This document shows, piece by piece, positions 1-8,913 of a stretch of 64,000 nucleotides of DNA. The notes under the pieces are model-generated. The model was not told the origin of the DNA. It did not search any database and saw only the letters and a list, made by a program, of their open reading frames with translations. The translations under genes and the position numbers were made by a program. This stretch comes from Chryseobacterium daecheongense (GTDB taxonomy: Bacteria; Bacteroidota; Bacteroidia; Flavobacteriales; Weeksellaceae): positions 124,001 through 188,000 of the forward strand of contig CP115858.1 of NCBI GenBank assembly GCA_027920525.1, written 5' to 3'. The stretch's first letter is position 1. Each line of letters starts with the position of its first letter.

Positions 1-324
1 GGACTATTCATTATTCCAACAGAAAAAGAATGGAAAGTTATTTTAAATAAAGATTTCCAGCAGTGGGGCGCGTACACCTATGATCCAAAGCAGGATGTTG
101 TAGACGTTACCGTACCCGTAAATAAATTAGCAGATAAGCAGGAATGGTTTGAAATTACATTAAACCCTACCGATGAAAATTCCGGAAATTTGGTTATTAA
201 GTGGGATATGGCTCAGGCAGAAGTTGCTTTGAAGCCGGCAAAATTAGATGCGGTGATCAAAATTTCTGATAAGTTGAAAGAAATCAAGAAAATAGAAACC
301 GACGCAGCTAAAACCAAAAGCTAA
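1..324 (+). CDS. DUF2911 domain protein, C-terminal part (5' end outside window)
   Basis: The reading frame is open from base 1 to a TAA at 322-324 and gives 107 residues. The segment around GAYTYDPKQDVVDVTVPV followed by EWFEITLNP and LVIKWDMAQAEVAL resembles the end of DUF2911 proteins, a secreted Bacteroidota family of unknown function. The tail is rich in Lys and Ala, as is common at the ends of these proteins. No start, signal peptide or upstream context is visible. Five bases separate its stop from the next gene, so the three genes up to 1216 may form one transcript. Family assignment is by recognition only. Confidence 0.7.
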   Translation, partial: GLFIIPTEKEWKVILNKDFQQWGAYTYDPKQDVVDVTVPVNKLADKQEWFEITLNPTDENSGNLVIKWDMAQAEVALKPAKLDAVIKISDKLKEIKKIETDAAKTKS

Positions 325-329
325 GACGT

Positions 330-860
330 ATGAATTTCTCTGTTCAACCTATTTTAGAAAATGATGAACTTCAATTAATCCCCTTGGTACAAGGGGATTT
401 TGAATCTGTATACGAGGTGGCTTCAGATCCTAAGGTCTGGGAACAACACCCGAACAAAGACCGTTACAAGAGAGACGTTTTTGAAAGCTTTTTTCAGGGA
501 GCGATGGAAAGTAAAGGTGCTTTTAAAATTATTGATAAAGCATCGGGAGACGTATTGGGAAGCACCCGTTATTATAATTACGACGAAGATGACAGCAGCA
601 TCTTTATCGGGTATACGTTTTATGGAACAAAATCCTGGGGAAAAGGCATCAATCCCAAAGTGAAAAAACTAATGCTGGATTACATTTTTCAGTTCGTGGA
701 TAAAGTTCATTTCCATGTAGGAAAAGAAAATCTCCGCTCCCAGATTGCTATGGAACGATTGGGAGGTATAAAAACAGGAGAAGAAGAGGTTGCTTATTTT
801 GCAGAACCTACCCGGACCAACTTTGTGTACGAAATCAAAAAAGAAAGCTGGCTGAAATGA
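330..860 (+). CDS. GNAT-family N-acetyltransferase (RimJ/RimL-like)
   Basis: The 176-residue protein has the layout of RimJ/RimL-type acetyltransferases, which transfer acetyl from acetyl-CoA to an amine, often a protein N-terminus or a small molecule. WGKGIN (residues 103-108) sits where the acetyl-CoA pyrophosphate loop R/QxxGxG lies, and NLRSQIAMERLG (134-145) is the typical late motif. The substrate cannot be read. The ATG lies 5 bases after the previous stop, and the 3' end overlaps the next gene by 4 bases (ATGA), indicating translational coupling with the cupin gene. Confidence 0.85.
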   Translation: MNFSVQPILENDELQLIPLVQGDFESVYEVASDPKVWEQHPNKDRYKRDVFESFFQGAMESKGAFKIIDKASGDVLGSTRYYNYDEDDSSIFIGYTFYGTKSWGKGINPKVKKLMLDYIFQFVDKVHFHVGKENLRSQIAMERLGGIKTGEEEVAYFAEPTRTNFVYEIKKESWLK

Positions 861-1216
861 AAAAATACAAAATTCAGAAATCCCCTTTTATCGTTCCCAC
901 TACAGATGGGAAACTCATTGAGGAACATTGGGGAAATTCTACGAACAATTCAGATATATCAATTGCTCATATGGTAGCACCTCCCGGTTGGAGCGAACCT
1001 CACCAGACTCCTCAGTTTGATGAATTTACCATTATTGTTTCCGGAAAAAAGCAGTTTGAAATTGACGGTGAAACGGTCATCCTTGAAAAGGGGCAAAGCA
1101 TTCTTGTGGAAAAGGGAGCCAGAGTACGTTACAGTAATCCTTTTACTGAGCCCTGTGAATACATTGCGATCTGTCTTCCTGCCTTTTCCATGGAACTGGT
1201 GAACAGGGAAGAGTAG
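857..1216 (+). CDS. Cupin-domain protein
   Basis: This is a 119-residue single-domain cupin. The barrel signature runs from PPGWSEPHQTPQFDE (about 42-56) through GKKQFEIDGE (63-72) to EKGQSILVEKGARVRY (77-92). His49 and Glu56 are plausible metal ligands. Small cupins bind metals or small ligands and have varied roles, so no reaction is assigned. The start overlaps the GNAT stop, so the two are likely co-expressed. A hairpin follows between this gene and the convergent hydrolase. Confidence 0.8.
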   Translation: MKKYKIQKSPFIVPTTDGKLIEEHWGNSTNNSDISIAHMVAPPGWSEPHQTPQFDEFTIIVSGKKQFEIDGETVILEKGQSILVEKGARVRYSNPFTEPCEYIAICLPAFSMELVNREE

Positions 1217-1232
1217 CCATTAATAAGAAACC

Positions 1233-1291
1233 GGACAGTATATTGATCTGGCAATATAAGGTTGTTGTATCGCCAGATCAATACATTGTCC
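1233..1291. terminator. Bidirectional hairpin between convergent genes
   Basis: Imperfect inverted repeat: the left arm at 1233-1252 and the right arm at 1272-1291 pair at 17 of 20 positions (GGACA...TTGATCTGGC against its complement). It lies between the cupin stop (1216) and the hydrolase stop (1301) and probably ends transcription from both sides. Confidence 0.55.
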
Positions 1292-1300
1292 ATATAAAAG

Positions 1301-2044
1301 TTACTTCAGAATTTCTTTCAAAAACATCAGGGTATGGTTCCATGCTCTCTTAGCCATCACTTCATTGTAATCAGGAGATTTTGGATCAGTAAACGTATGC
1401 TTTGAATGAGCATAGGTGATGATCTGCCAGTCAGCAGCCCCGTCGTTCATTTCTTTCACCAGGTTATCATAATCCTGTTGGGTAACTCCTTTATCGTCTG
1501 CCGGATTTTCAATCAGCATTTTCGTTGAGATCGGACCGTTCTTTCTTGTCTGGTCCTTACCAATGCTTCCATGAATCGATACAACACCGGCTACAGGCAT
1601 ATTGGCCCTGGCAACTTCCAAAGCGCCGGTTCCACCGAAACAATAGCCGATCACAGCTACTTTCCCAGTGGATGCACCGCTCTTTTTAAGCTGTTCTAAC
1701 GCCAATGAAATCCGTTTTTGATATTCCGTATAATTTTGTTTGTAATGTCCCGCTGCTTTTCCGGCTGCGTCATTATCGGCAGGAATATTCCCTTCACCAT
1801 AAATATCAGCAATAAACGCAATATAACCTTGTTTTTCAAGCTCTACAGCAGCTGTTTTGGCTTCGTCATCAATTCCTTTCCAGGCGGGTAAAATCAGTAC
1901 TCCCGGAAGCTTTTTTCCGGCATTGGATGTTACAAGGCCATTGAGCTTCTGTGAGCCGTCCTGATAAGAAACGGGTTTTAAGTTTTGACTGAATAATGCT
2001 CCCGATGTCATAAAAAGGATGGTTAATAAGATGGAACGTATCAT
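1301..2044 (-). CDS. Secreted dienelactone hydrolase family protein
   Basis: A 247-residue alpha/beta hydrolase with an N-terminal signal peptide (about 1-20, ending ...LFSQ), so it probably acts in the periplasm. The nucleophile elbow GYCFGG puts Cys135 at the position used by dienelactone hydrolases; His216 (YAHSKHTF) is the likely catalytic base and Asp183 or 184 the acid. Family members hydrolyse lactones or esters; the natural substrate is unknown. It is a single gene with no partner nearby, converging on the cupin gene. The ATG at 2044 begins a good signal sequence. Confidence 0.85.
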   Translation of the reverse strand: MIRSILLTILFMTSGALFSQNLKPVSYQDGSQKLNGLVTSNAGKKLPGVLILPAWKGIDDEAKTAAVELEKQGYIAFIADIYGEGNIPADNDAAGKAAGHYKQNYTEYQKRISLALEQLKKSGASTGKVAVIGYCFGGTGALEVARANMPVAGVVSIHGSIGKDQTRKNGPISTKMLIENPADDKGVTQQDYDNLVKEMNDGAADWQIITYAHSKHTFTDPKSPDYNEVMAKRAWNHTLMFLKEILK

Positions 2045-2237
2045 ATTTTGTTATTTTAATTACACTAATTATTCTTTAATAGCTGAAGGAATATGGATGA
2101 GATACGATCTTGAAACTGCATGTAAAGAGAGGGGATTTCTCCTCAATAAAGTAACAAAAATGTATCAAAATCCTCATCTAAGTTAATAAAAATAACTTAT
2201 TAGAAGAACCATTAAAACATTGTTAAGCCGTTATTTA

Positions 2238-2849
2238 TTAGAATTTCAATCCCAAACCGATCAGTTCTTTTTCCAGATCTGTTGTAGGATATACCTGTAT
2301 GGTATGAAAACCTAAAGATTCTGCCATTTCAATATTCTTTGGATTGTCATCTATAAAAACAGATTCATGAGCATGGATATCGTAACGTTCCAGTAGGAGA
2401 TGCCATATTTTGGGATCCGGTTTTATCAGTTTTTCGGTTCCTGAAACCACAATTTTTCCATCAAAAAGCTGAAAGAAATCATAATTTTCAAGAGCATAAG
2501 GAAATGTTTCTTCAGACCAGTTGGTGAGTCCGTAAAGATGATAATTGGTTTTGCTGAGTTTTCTTAAAACCTCCACATTCTGCGGGATATCACTTTTCAG
2601 CATAACGTGCCAGTTGTCATAATAGGCTCTAAGCTCTCTTTCCCAATCCGGAAATTTCTGAACCTGAATGTTGGTTCCTTCCATAAGGCTTCTTCCCCGG
2701 TCCTGTTCCTCATTCCATTCCGACTGTGCGATGTGGGTAAGGAAATATTCCATTTTATCATCGTCATTGAAATAGTCTCTGAAAAAATATCTTGGGTTCC
2801 AATCCATTAAAACGCCCCCGAAATCGAATATAATATTCCTGATGTTCAT
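2238..2849 (-). CDS. HAD-superfamily phosphatase (subfamily IA, YihX-like)
   Basis: A 203-residue haloacid dehalogenase-like hydrolase. Motif I is FDFGG with Asp9 as nucleophile; as in YihX-type sugar phosphatases, the usual second Asp of motif I is replaced by Gly. Motif II is YGLTNW, and motif III/IV is ESVFIDDNPKNIEMAE, with a likely lysine in LIKPDP. The start is placed at the ATG at 2849, because the upstream in-frame GTG (2879) adds ten residues with no family counterpart. Substrate unknown, probably a small phosphorylated metabolite. Confidence 0.85.
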   Translation of the reverse strand: MNIRNIIFDFGGVLMDWNPRYFFRDYFNDDDKMEYFLTHIAQSEWNEEQDRGRSLMEGTNIQVQKFPDWERELRAYYDNWHVMLKSDIPQNVEVLRKLSKTNYHLYGLTNWSEETFPYALENYDFFQLFDGKIVVSGTEKLIKPDPKIWHLLLERYDIHAHESVFIDDNPKNIEMAESLGFHTIQVYPTTDLEKELIGLGLKF

Positions 2850-3081
2850 AGTAATACGCTCAATATTTACTAACCGCACAATAGCTTTATCATCTGAATT
2901 TTACATTCAACTGAATCTCTTAAGTGCTTTGTTATTTAATGATTTACAATTTTTGTAGCTTAAATGTAGGGAGATTTATACTCTTATGAACTATAGACTG
3001 TGTTTAAAAATTGTGAACTATTAGTTAACGGGAAGATTCATATACAATCGATTGCTGATGTGTTGAATGGCAAATGGAATT

Positions 3082-3516
3082 TTAATGATCCGCTTTATAA
3101 AACTGATACTGCTCATTCTCAAAATAAGCATTGATATGCTGAAGGCCGTTGGTAAGGACAATTTCTTTAGCTCCGATGATCGAATTATATCTTGCCGTTT
3201 GTTCAAAAGTTTTTTCCGTCAGTTTAATATGGGGAGCTTTGCATTCCACCAAAACAATAGGCTTGGCTTTTTCTGTGATCAGCAGGTCAACTCTTTTTGT
3301 GAGACCGTTTAAAACGATCTTTTTTTCCGTAACCAAAGCAGATACGGAGTAGGATTTTACAGTAAGATAATAATGTATCCAATGTTGTCTTACCCATTCT
3401 TCAGGGGTAAGCAAAAGGTAAGTTTTACGAACCAAGTCATAAATAAAAAACTTATCTTTGTCTTTCTTGAATTTAAAATCAAAAGTTTCCTGAAAATTCA
3501 GTTTTGGAAGTTCCAT
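3082..3516 (-). CDS. Small type I restriction HsdR N-terminal domain-like protein
   Basis: The 144-residue protein resembles the nuclease domain found at the N-terminus of HsdR subunits. The PD-(D/E)xK-type core is visible as RVDLLI followed by IVLVECKAP, giving the Asp...Glu-x-Lys set. No helicase or methylase gene is nearby, so it is not a restriction system. Small stand-alone proteins of this type sit beside holA in many Bacteroidota (known context, recalled rather than searched). Its ATG is only six bases from the divergent holA ATG, so their promoters must overlap coding sequence. Role unknown; a DNA repair or replication link is inference. Confidence 0.75.
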   Translation of the reverse strand: MELPKLNFQETFDFKFKKDKDKFFIYDLVRKTYLLLTPEEWVRQHWIHYYLTVKSYSVSALVTEKKIVLNGLTKRVDLLITEKAKPIVLVECKAPHIKLTEKTFEQTARYNSIIGAKEIVLTNGLQHINAYFENEQYQFYKADH

Positions 3517-3522
3517 TAAAAG

Positions 3523-4560
3523 ATGAAAGAATTAGATTTAATCCTCAAAAATATTAAAAATAAAGAAGTTTTACCGATTTATTTTTTCCACGGAGATGAA
3601 CCTTATTTTATTGATGTTGCCGTAAAGGCTCTTGAACACGACTTTCTGGAAGAGGATGAAAAAGCTTTCAACCAGACCGTGAGCTATGGGAAAGATACTA
3701 CCTATCAGGAAGTTCTTTCGCTGGCAAGACAATTTCCTATGATGGGGGACAAGCAGGTGATCATTGTAAAAGAAGCGCAGGATCTCAGGCTGAATGAAGA
3801 GGAAAGCAGAATCCTGGAAGCTTATGTTGAAAACCCTGTACCTTCCACCGTTCTTGTTTTTGCCCACAAGCATAAAAAGCTGGACAGCCGGAAAAAAGTA
3901 ACAAAAGCATTGGACAAGGCAAAGGCTCTTTTCCTGAGCGAATCGATCCGGGAGAATAATCTTCCTAAATGGATTGCTGATGAATGCATCAAACTGAACA
4001 TTAAGACAGCACCTAATATTTCCCATCTTTTAGCGGAATATCTTGGAAATGATCTTTCACGGATCGCCAATGAGCTTGGAAAATTAAAGATCATTCTAAA
4101 GGAAGGAGAAGTTCTGGACGGAACGATCGTTGAAAACCACATCGGGATCAGTAAAGAATTCAATGTTTTTGAACTTCAGAAGGCTTTAGGAACAAAGAAT
4201 TCCAATGCAGCATTTAAAATTGCCCATTTTATGGGAAAGAATCCCAAGAATAATCCTTTTGTGATGATGCTGGCCAGTTTGTACAATTACTTTTCAAATG
4301 TAATTATTTACCAGACGATGGCAGGGCAGCCACCACAGGTTATCGCCTCTCAGATGGGAATTAACCCGTATTTTATCAAAGATTATGCGGAGACAGCCAG
4401 GCTATATCCTCTGAAACATGCCACAAGGGTCATTTCTATTTTAAGGGAATTCGATATGAAAGGAAAGGGGCTTGGTGCCGTGAATATGAGCGAAGCAGAA
4501 TTGATCAAGGAACTGGTATATAAGATTATTAATGTGGATAAGTTTAAGATGAAGGTGTAG
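3523..4560 (+). CDS. holA: DNA polymerase III subunit delta
   Basis: At 345 residues it matches the length of HolA. This subunit is part of the clamp loader and opens the sliding clamp ring. The N-terminal segment IYFFHGDEPYFIDVAVKAL and the later EYLGNDLSRIANELGKL are typical of the AAA-like fold of delta. The downstream domain (from about residue 210) contains FNVFELQKALG and matches the C-terminal collar part. It is divergent from the HsdR_N-like gene with a six-base gap. Confidence 0.9.
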   Translation: MKELDLILKNIKNKEVLPIYFFHGDEPYFIDVAVKALEHDFLEEDEKAFNQTVSYGKDTTYQEVLSLARQFPMMGDKQVIIVKEAQDLRLNEEESRILEAYVENPVPSTVLVFAHKHKKLDSRKKVTKALDKAKALFLSESIRENNLPKWIADECIKLNIKTAPNISHLLAEYLGNDLSRIANELGKLKIILKEGEVLDGTIVENHIGISKEFNVFELQKALGTKNSNAAFKIAHFMGKNPKNNPFVMMLASLYNYFSNVIIYQTMAGQPPQVIASQMGINPYFIKDYAETARLYPLKHATRVISILREFDMKGKGLGAVNMSEAELIKELVYKIINVDKFKMKV

Positions 4561-4827
4561 GTTGGTTGAGAGTTGAGAGTTACGGGGGTAAGATTTTTAT
4601 AGAGCGTTGAGAAGTCGGAGATTGCTTATGTTGACATATAAAGCGATTTCGCGATTAAGCAATTTTGAAACTCTGATGAACCCGAAACCAGCGTCTCATA
4701 ATCCATACCACATCCATCGACAATCGACATATTGATTATTGACAAGTATCATTAAAATTCCTTTAATAAAACATTAAAAATTACGAAATTAGCGAACTTT
4801 AATTTTAATCTTTTTGAAAAGTAAATT

Positions 4828-5769
4828 ATGGAGCAAAACATTTTAGATTGTGTAATAGTTGGATCAGGGCCATCTGGGTTCACAGCGGCAATTTATGCAG
4901 CAAGAGCAGATCTTAAACCTGAATTGTTCACAGGTTTGGAACCGGGCGGACAATTAACAACAACAACGGAGGTTGATAACTTTCCCGGATATCCTGCAGG
5001 TATTACAGGTCCTGAAATGATGATGGATTTGCAGAAACAGGCAGAAAGATTTGACACCAAAGTTCATTATGAAATGATCACAAAGGCTGAATTTTCTAAG
5101 GAAGTGGGTGGTGTTCATAAATTGTATGCGGGAAACAAAGAAATCCTGGCAAGAACAGTAATTATCTCTACAGGAGCTACTGCAAAATATCTGGGGCTGG
5201 ATGATGAGAAAAAATATAATGGAGGAGGAGTATCTGCCTGTGCAACCTGTGATGGATTTTTCTACAGAGGAAAAGACGTAGTGGTAGTAGGAGCGGGTGA
5301 TACAGCTGCTGAGGAAGCTACTTATCTGGCAAAATTGGTGAATAAAGTAACCATGTTGGTAAGAAAGGATGAGTTCAGAGCTTCAAAAGCAATGGTTCAC
5401 AGAGTTCAGAATACACCGAATATTGAAGTGAAGTTTCATCATGAATTAATCGGGATCGAAGGGGAGAATAACCTGGTAGAAAGAGCTGTGGTGATCAATA
5501 ACCAGACTCAGGAAAAATCTACCGTGGATGTGCACGGGATCTTTATTGCCATCGGTCACAAACCTAATACAGATATTTTTGCCGGACAAATTGATCTGGA
5601 TGAAAACGGGTATATTCAAACGGAGAAAGGATCAACAAGAACCAATCTTCCTGGTGTTTTTGCAGCAGGAGATGTTCAGGATCATATCTACAGACAAGCC
5701 ATTACAGCTGCGGGAAGCGGATGTATGGCAGCCATGGATGCTGAAAAGTATCTTGCTGAACTGCATTAA
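4828..5769 (+). CDS. trxB: Thioredoxin-disulfide reductase
   Basis: The 313-residue flavoenzyme reduces thioredoxin with NADPH in the cytoplasm. The FAD fingerprint GSGPSGFTAAIYAARA is at residues 12-27, the redox-active pair is CATC at 138-141, the NADPH-binding motif GAGDTAAEEA follows at about 155, and the C-terminal GVFAAGDVQD closes the FAD site. All expected features are present and the length is normal. It is a single gene with 267 bases upstream, where no gene is seen, and a strong hairpin downstream. Confidence 0.95.
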   Translation: MEQNILDCVIVGSGPSGFTAAIYAARADLKPELFTGLEPGGQLTTTTEVDNFPGYPAGITGPEMMMDLQKQAERFDTKVHYEMITKAEFSKEVGGVHKLYAGNKEILARTVIISTGATAKYLGLDDEKKYNGGGVSACATCDGFFYRGKDVVVVGAGDTAAEEATYLAKLVNKVTMLVRKDEFRASKAMVHRVQNTPNIEVKFHHELIGIEGENNLVERAVVINNQTQEKSTVDVHGIFIAIGHKPNTDIFAGQIDLDENGYIQTEKGSTRTNLPGVFAAGDVQDHIYRQAITAAGSGCMAAMDAEKYLAELH

Positions 5770-5794
5770 TACTTGAATCAATACATCATATCAT

Positions 5795-5826
5795 AAACGC
5801 ATCATGAATTGGTGCGTTTATTTTTT
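5795..5826 (+). terminator. Rho-independent terminator of trxB
   Basis: A ten-base-pair stem (AAACGCATCA at 5795-5804 with TGGTGCGTTT at 5810-5819, one G-T pair) has a five-base loop and is followed by a T-rich run. Confidence 0.75.
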
Positions 5827-5930
5827 ATCCTGTTTGTTGATCAATAAACACAGAAAGACAATCCCAGGAAATTAATCCGATTGATTTCTAGCTGATTATT
5901 TTATTTTGTTAAAATTTATCAGGGAATTAT

Positions 5931-5961
5931 TTTGTCAGAATTAAAAAACGTTCTATATTTG
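5931..5961 (+). promoter_or_regulatory. Bacteroidota-type promoter for tRNA-Ser
   Basis: TTTG at 5931-5934 is followed, after 19 bases, by TATATTTG at 5954-5961, an exact match to the TAnnTTTG element of Bacteroidota primary sigma factor promoters. The tRNA begins 35 bases further on. Confidence 0.7.
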
Positions 5962-5995
5962 CACCACTGAAAACGAAGGCATAGCCGGAGTTCAG

Positions 5996-6080
5996 GGAGA
6001 GTTGGCAGAGTGGTCGATTGCGGCAGTCTTGAAAACTGTTGACTGTAACAGGTCCGGGGGTTCGAATCCCTCACTCTCCG
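5996..6080 (+). tRNA. tRNA-Ser (anticodon TGA)
   Basis: The acceptor stem pairs GGAGAGT (5996-6002) with ACTCTCC (6073-6079), with G at 6080 as discriminator. The anticodon loop CTTGAAA places TGA at 6030-6032. A long variable arm and the T-arm GGGGGTTCGAATCCC confirm the serine class. CCA is not encoded. A terminator follows at 6126, and the accessory island starts directly downstream, so this tRNA marks the left edge of the island. Confidence 0.95.
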
Positions 6081-6125
6081 CAAAATGCGAAAACGGAAGT
6101 TTTCAATTGGCATTAAAAAATAGGT

Positions 6126-6159
6126 AAATCCTGCAAATCTTTGATTTGTGGGATTTTTT
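6126..6159 (+). terminator. Rho-independent terminator after tRNA-Ser
   Basis: The stem AAATCC-tg-CAAATC (6126-6139) pairs with GATTTG-tg-GGATTT (6143-6156) around a three-base loop and runs into six T residues. Confidence 0.7.
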
Positions 6160-6321
6160 GTTTTTGGAAATTGCTGTATTTTAAGTTTCTAGGAATTACT
6201 CTCAATATTTGAATAGGTTTCTTGATGCCTTTAAACCGTAACATTTTTGGAAATATGGTCGGTTTCCTGTACATCTGTTAATATCTCGCTAGCATATCTA
6301 TTTTGTTCTGTTTTTAGTTCA

Positions 6322-6358
6322 TTTTCGTTGTACACGAAAACAAATTACAGTATATTTG
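6322..6358 (+). promoter_or_regulatory. Promoter and palindrome upstream of the recombinase
   Basis: A perfect inverted repeat TTTTCGT-TGTAC-ACGAAAA spans 6322-6340. TATATTTG at 6351-6358 matches the -7 element TAnnTTTG, so the palindrome covers the expected -33 position. It could be an autoregulatory operator or a recombination (res-like) site for the serine recombinase that starts at 6382. The rest of 6160-6321 shows no gene. Confidence 0.5.
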
Positions 6359-6381
6359 AGATAAATGAGTAAAGTGAACTT

Positions 6382-6941
6382 ATGTTAATTGGTTATGCAA
6401 GAGTAAGCAAGTTTGACAGAATCTTGATTTACAAACTGATGCTTTAAAGAGTTTAGGAATTGAAAAAATTTTTATTGACAAGGTTAGTGGTGTTAAATCA
6501 GAAAAGGCGCAACTTAACGATTTATTAAATTTCGTACGAAAAGGGGATACATTAACCGTGTGGAGATTAGACAGGATCGGGAGGACTACAGTTGGGCTAA
6601 TTCAGTTTGTGACAGAACTGAACGAAAAAGGAATCCATTTTAAATCTATTTCGGAAAACATTGATACAAGTTCAGCAAGTGGAAAATTAATTTTCCAGAT
6701 TTTCTGTGTTTTAGCTAAACACGAAAGAAATGTTTTGATTGAAAGAAAAAATGCTGGATTGCAGTCTGCGAGAGCAAGAGGTAAAAACGGAGGAAGACCA
6801 AAGGGTATGACTGAAAAATATAAAAAGATTGCTCCTTTAGTAAAGAGCTCTTATGAAAGTAAGAATGTTCCAATTGAGGAAATTATGAAAGCTTTTAATA
6901 TTGGAAGTAAAGCAACTTTTTATAAAATAGTTAAAAGTTAG
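6382..6941 (+). pseudogene. Serine recombinase (resolvase/invertase family), frameshifted
   Basis: The first frame starts at ATG 6382 with MLIGYARVSKFD, the resolvase N-terminus with the catalytic Ser of ARVS. Immediately after this, at 6417/6418, one base appears to be missing. Restoring it gives QNLDLQTDALKSLG and continuous homology through VWRLDRIGRT, the helical ERKNAGL segment and a C-terminal helix-turn-helix ending at 6941. The intact protein would be about 187 residues, normal for small resolvases or invertases. As written, the catalytic serine is cut off from the rest, so the gene is inactive unless the shift is a sequencing error or bypassed. A short internal frame could start at a GTG at 6558. 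Confidence 0.8.
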
Positions 6942-6994
6942 TATAGTAAGATCAAATAATCAATAATATAATATTTAGTGCAAAATAACTACTA

Positions 6995-8890
6995 ATGCAG
7001 AAAACACCAAATTTAGAGAGGTTATTGGAATTAATTAGCAGAGAAGATGTGATTCTTTTTGCTGGAGCAGGTTTATCAAAATATGCCGGATATCCTATGG
7101 GAGCTCAACTTCAAAGTATTTTTTACAATAGTTTATCAGCTAGTGCAAGAGAATATATTGAACCGACACGTTCATTAGCAGATTTGACTGATGATATTTT
7201 TCACTTATATCAAAGCAATAATCAAGTTATAAAAATATTGAAAGATAATTATACAAAGCTGCCAGTGTCTACTTTTGTCCACGATATAATTTCATCAATT
7301 CCTCATTTTAAGACAATTATAACAACAAATTACGACGGACTTTTTGAAGGTGCTTACAAGGAAAATGGTGAAGTCTTATATAATAATAGTCATATTAGTT
7401 TAGCTGATCCTAAAAAAACACATATATATAAAATTCATGGACACTTAGCTGACAGTAATTCAATAATCATTAGAAAAACAGATTATACGAATTTCTTTAA
7501 CCCTAATAGTCAAAATTCCATTTTTTGGAATGCGGTAAAAGATAAAATGGCATCAAACTGTATCCTATTTATAGGTTACTCTTTAGAAGATGCCAATATC
7601 GATTTTATTTTTACTGATATTTTAAAACAACTTGGTGACAATAAAAAAGAGGTATTTTTTATTGCTCCTTCGTTAACACAACCTAAAAAAAATAAGCTAA
7701 GTAGCTACGGTATAAATTTTATTGAGGGAACTGGAGAAGAATTATTTCCTTTAATTTTTGAACATATAAATGAGAATATACTTTTAGACCTAAAAAGTAA
7801 TAAAGTTTCAACTGATAGTACATACAAATTTACTAAAAAGCTAGGATATAATGTAACAGTAGGCACCAATACGGCCTCGAATTTTTTTATTGAAAAAATA
7901 GAAAAAGTTGATGGTGTCTTAAAACAGAAAATACATTTTACAACTAAAAATAACAAAGACTTTATTAGTAAATTAAAAAGTTTTATGGAAGGGAATACCA
8001 CAGAAAAAAGTTTCAGAATTCCTAAAACTGAATTATCTGATTTTGTCATGCATGTAGATAATTTCAAACTTCAAGATTTATCAAACATGGAATTTTTATA
8101 CATTATGAAACTTCCTTCGTATGAAGGTAAAATTGATATTATTTTTGAAGATGGCATGTCTGTAATAGATTTTAATGTAAAAGTATATAAAGATATAATA
8201 GAAGAGAAAGTTGTATTGTCCTTTGAAACAGATGTAGCCAAAGGGTCTATTGCATTTATGCCAAGAGCTAAGGGAGCTAATATAAATTATGAATCTGAAA
8301 TAGTTGAAGTTATTAAAAATCCAAGAGTACTTTTGGAATATTATAAAGCTTTTGCTAAAATTATTGAAGGAGTTCGCTTTTCATTTTTGGTAAACGGAAA
8401 ATCTGTGTTTACAAAAAAACTCATCGCAAATAAAATCCCAGAAGATTTAAAGTTCTATATTAACTATCTTGAAAAGTTATGCAAAGTTGAAACTTTGCAC
8501 ATGATAAGATTTAAGGACATAAGTAGAAACGACATTAACGAAAATAACTATCACACACTTGAATCTATAATAGCGAAGGCGGAAAATACTTTTGTTGAAT
8601 TGCCACTACCACCACTAAGGGCTGTTCTTGATGAAAGTTTTGATAAAGGATTTTTAAATATTAATAAAGAAGAGCATATAATGTTTTTTGGAGCAAATAC
8701 TGAAGTAAAAGTAAATGTGCATGATAAAGAATTTAATTTAGGTTATATGAGATCATATGTTTTTGATCCTTTTATATCAAACATGGAAGAAATCAAAAAT
8801 AAAAAAGCAAAAGAAATTTTTATTACTAATAAATCAGGTAAGAGAAAAGTGGGATTCTATGATGTTTACGAAATTCCCAGAGATAATTGA
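6995..8890 (+). CDS. SIR2-domain protein, putative NAD-dependent defence effector
   Basis: A 631-residue protein. Residues about 10-255 form a SIR2-like domain: FAGAGLS (22-28) is the NAD-binding loop, TTNYD (110-114) carries the catalytic Asn, KIHGHL (146-151) the catalytic His, and LFIGYSLEDANI (191-202) closes the fold. The remaining ~375 residues are not recognised; no membrane segment or second known domain is seen. In defence proteins such as ThsA and DSR-type proteins, SIR2 domains deplete NAD on phage infection; a similar abortive-infection role is inferred from domain and context only. Codon use is AT-rich, like the rest of the island. The next gene begins 63 bases downstream. Confidence 0.8.
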   Translation: MQKTPNLERLLELISREDVILFAGAGLSKYAGYPMGAQLQSIFYNSLSASAREYIEPTRSLADLTDDIFHLYQSNNQVIKILKDNYTKLPVSTFVHDIISSIPHFKTIITTNYDGLFEGAYKENGEVLYNNSHISLADPKKTHIYKIHGHLADSNSIIIRKTDYTNFFNPNSQNSIFWNAVKDKMASNCILFIGYSLEDANIDFIFTDILKQLGDNKKEVFFIAPSLTQPKKNKLSSYGINFIEGTGEELFPLIFEHINENILLDLKSNKVSTDSTYKFTKKLGYNVTVGTNTASNFFIEKIEKVDGVLKQKIHFTTKNNKDFISKLKSFMEGNTTEKSFRIPKTELSDFVMHVDNFKLQDLSNMEFLYIMKLPSYEGKIDIIFEDGMSVIDFNVKVYKDIIEEKVVLSFETDVAKGSIAFMPRAKGANINYESEIVEVIKNPRVLLEYYKAFAKIIEGVRFSFLVNGKSVFTKKLIANKIPEDLKFYINYLEKLCKVETLHMIRFKDISRNDINENNYHTLESIIAKAENTFVELPLPPLRAVLDESFDKGFLNINKEEHIMFFGANTEVKVNVHDKEFNLGYMRSYVFDPFISNMEEIKNKKAKEIFITNKSGKRKVGFYDVYEIPRDN

Positions 8891-8913
8891 ATAATATTTT
8901 AATTTATATAAGC

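Noticed and set aside
3082..3516. Type I restriction-modification system
   Set aside because: Only the N-terminal nuclease-like domain exists; no HsdM, HsdS or helicase gene is near.
5919..6113. Minus-strand open frame of 64 codons over tRNA-Ser
   Set aside because: It lies across a well-formed tRNA and has no gene-like sequence.
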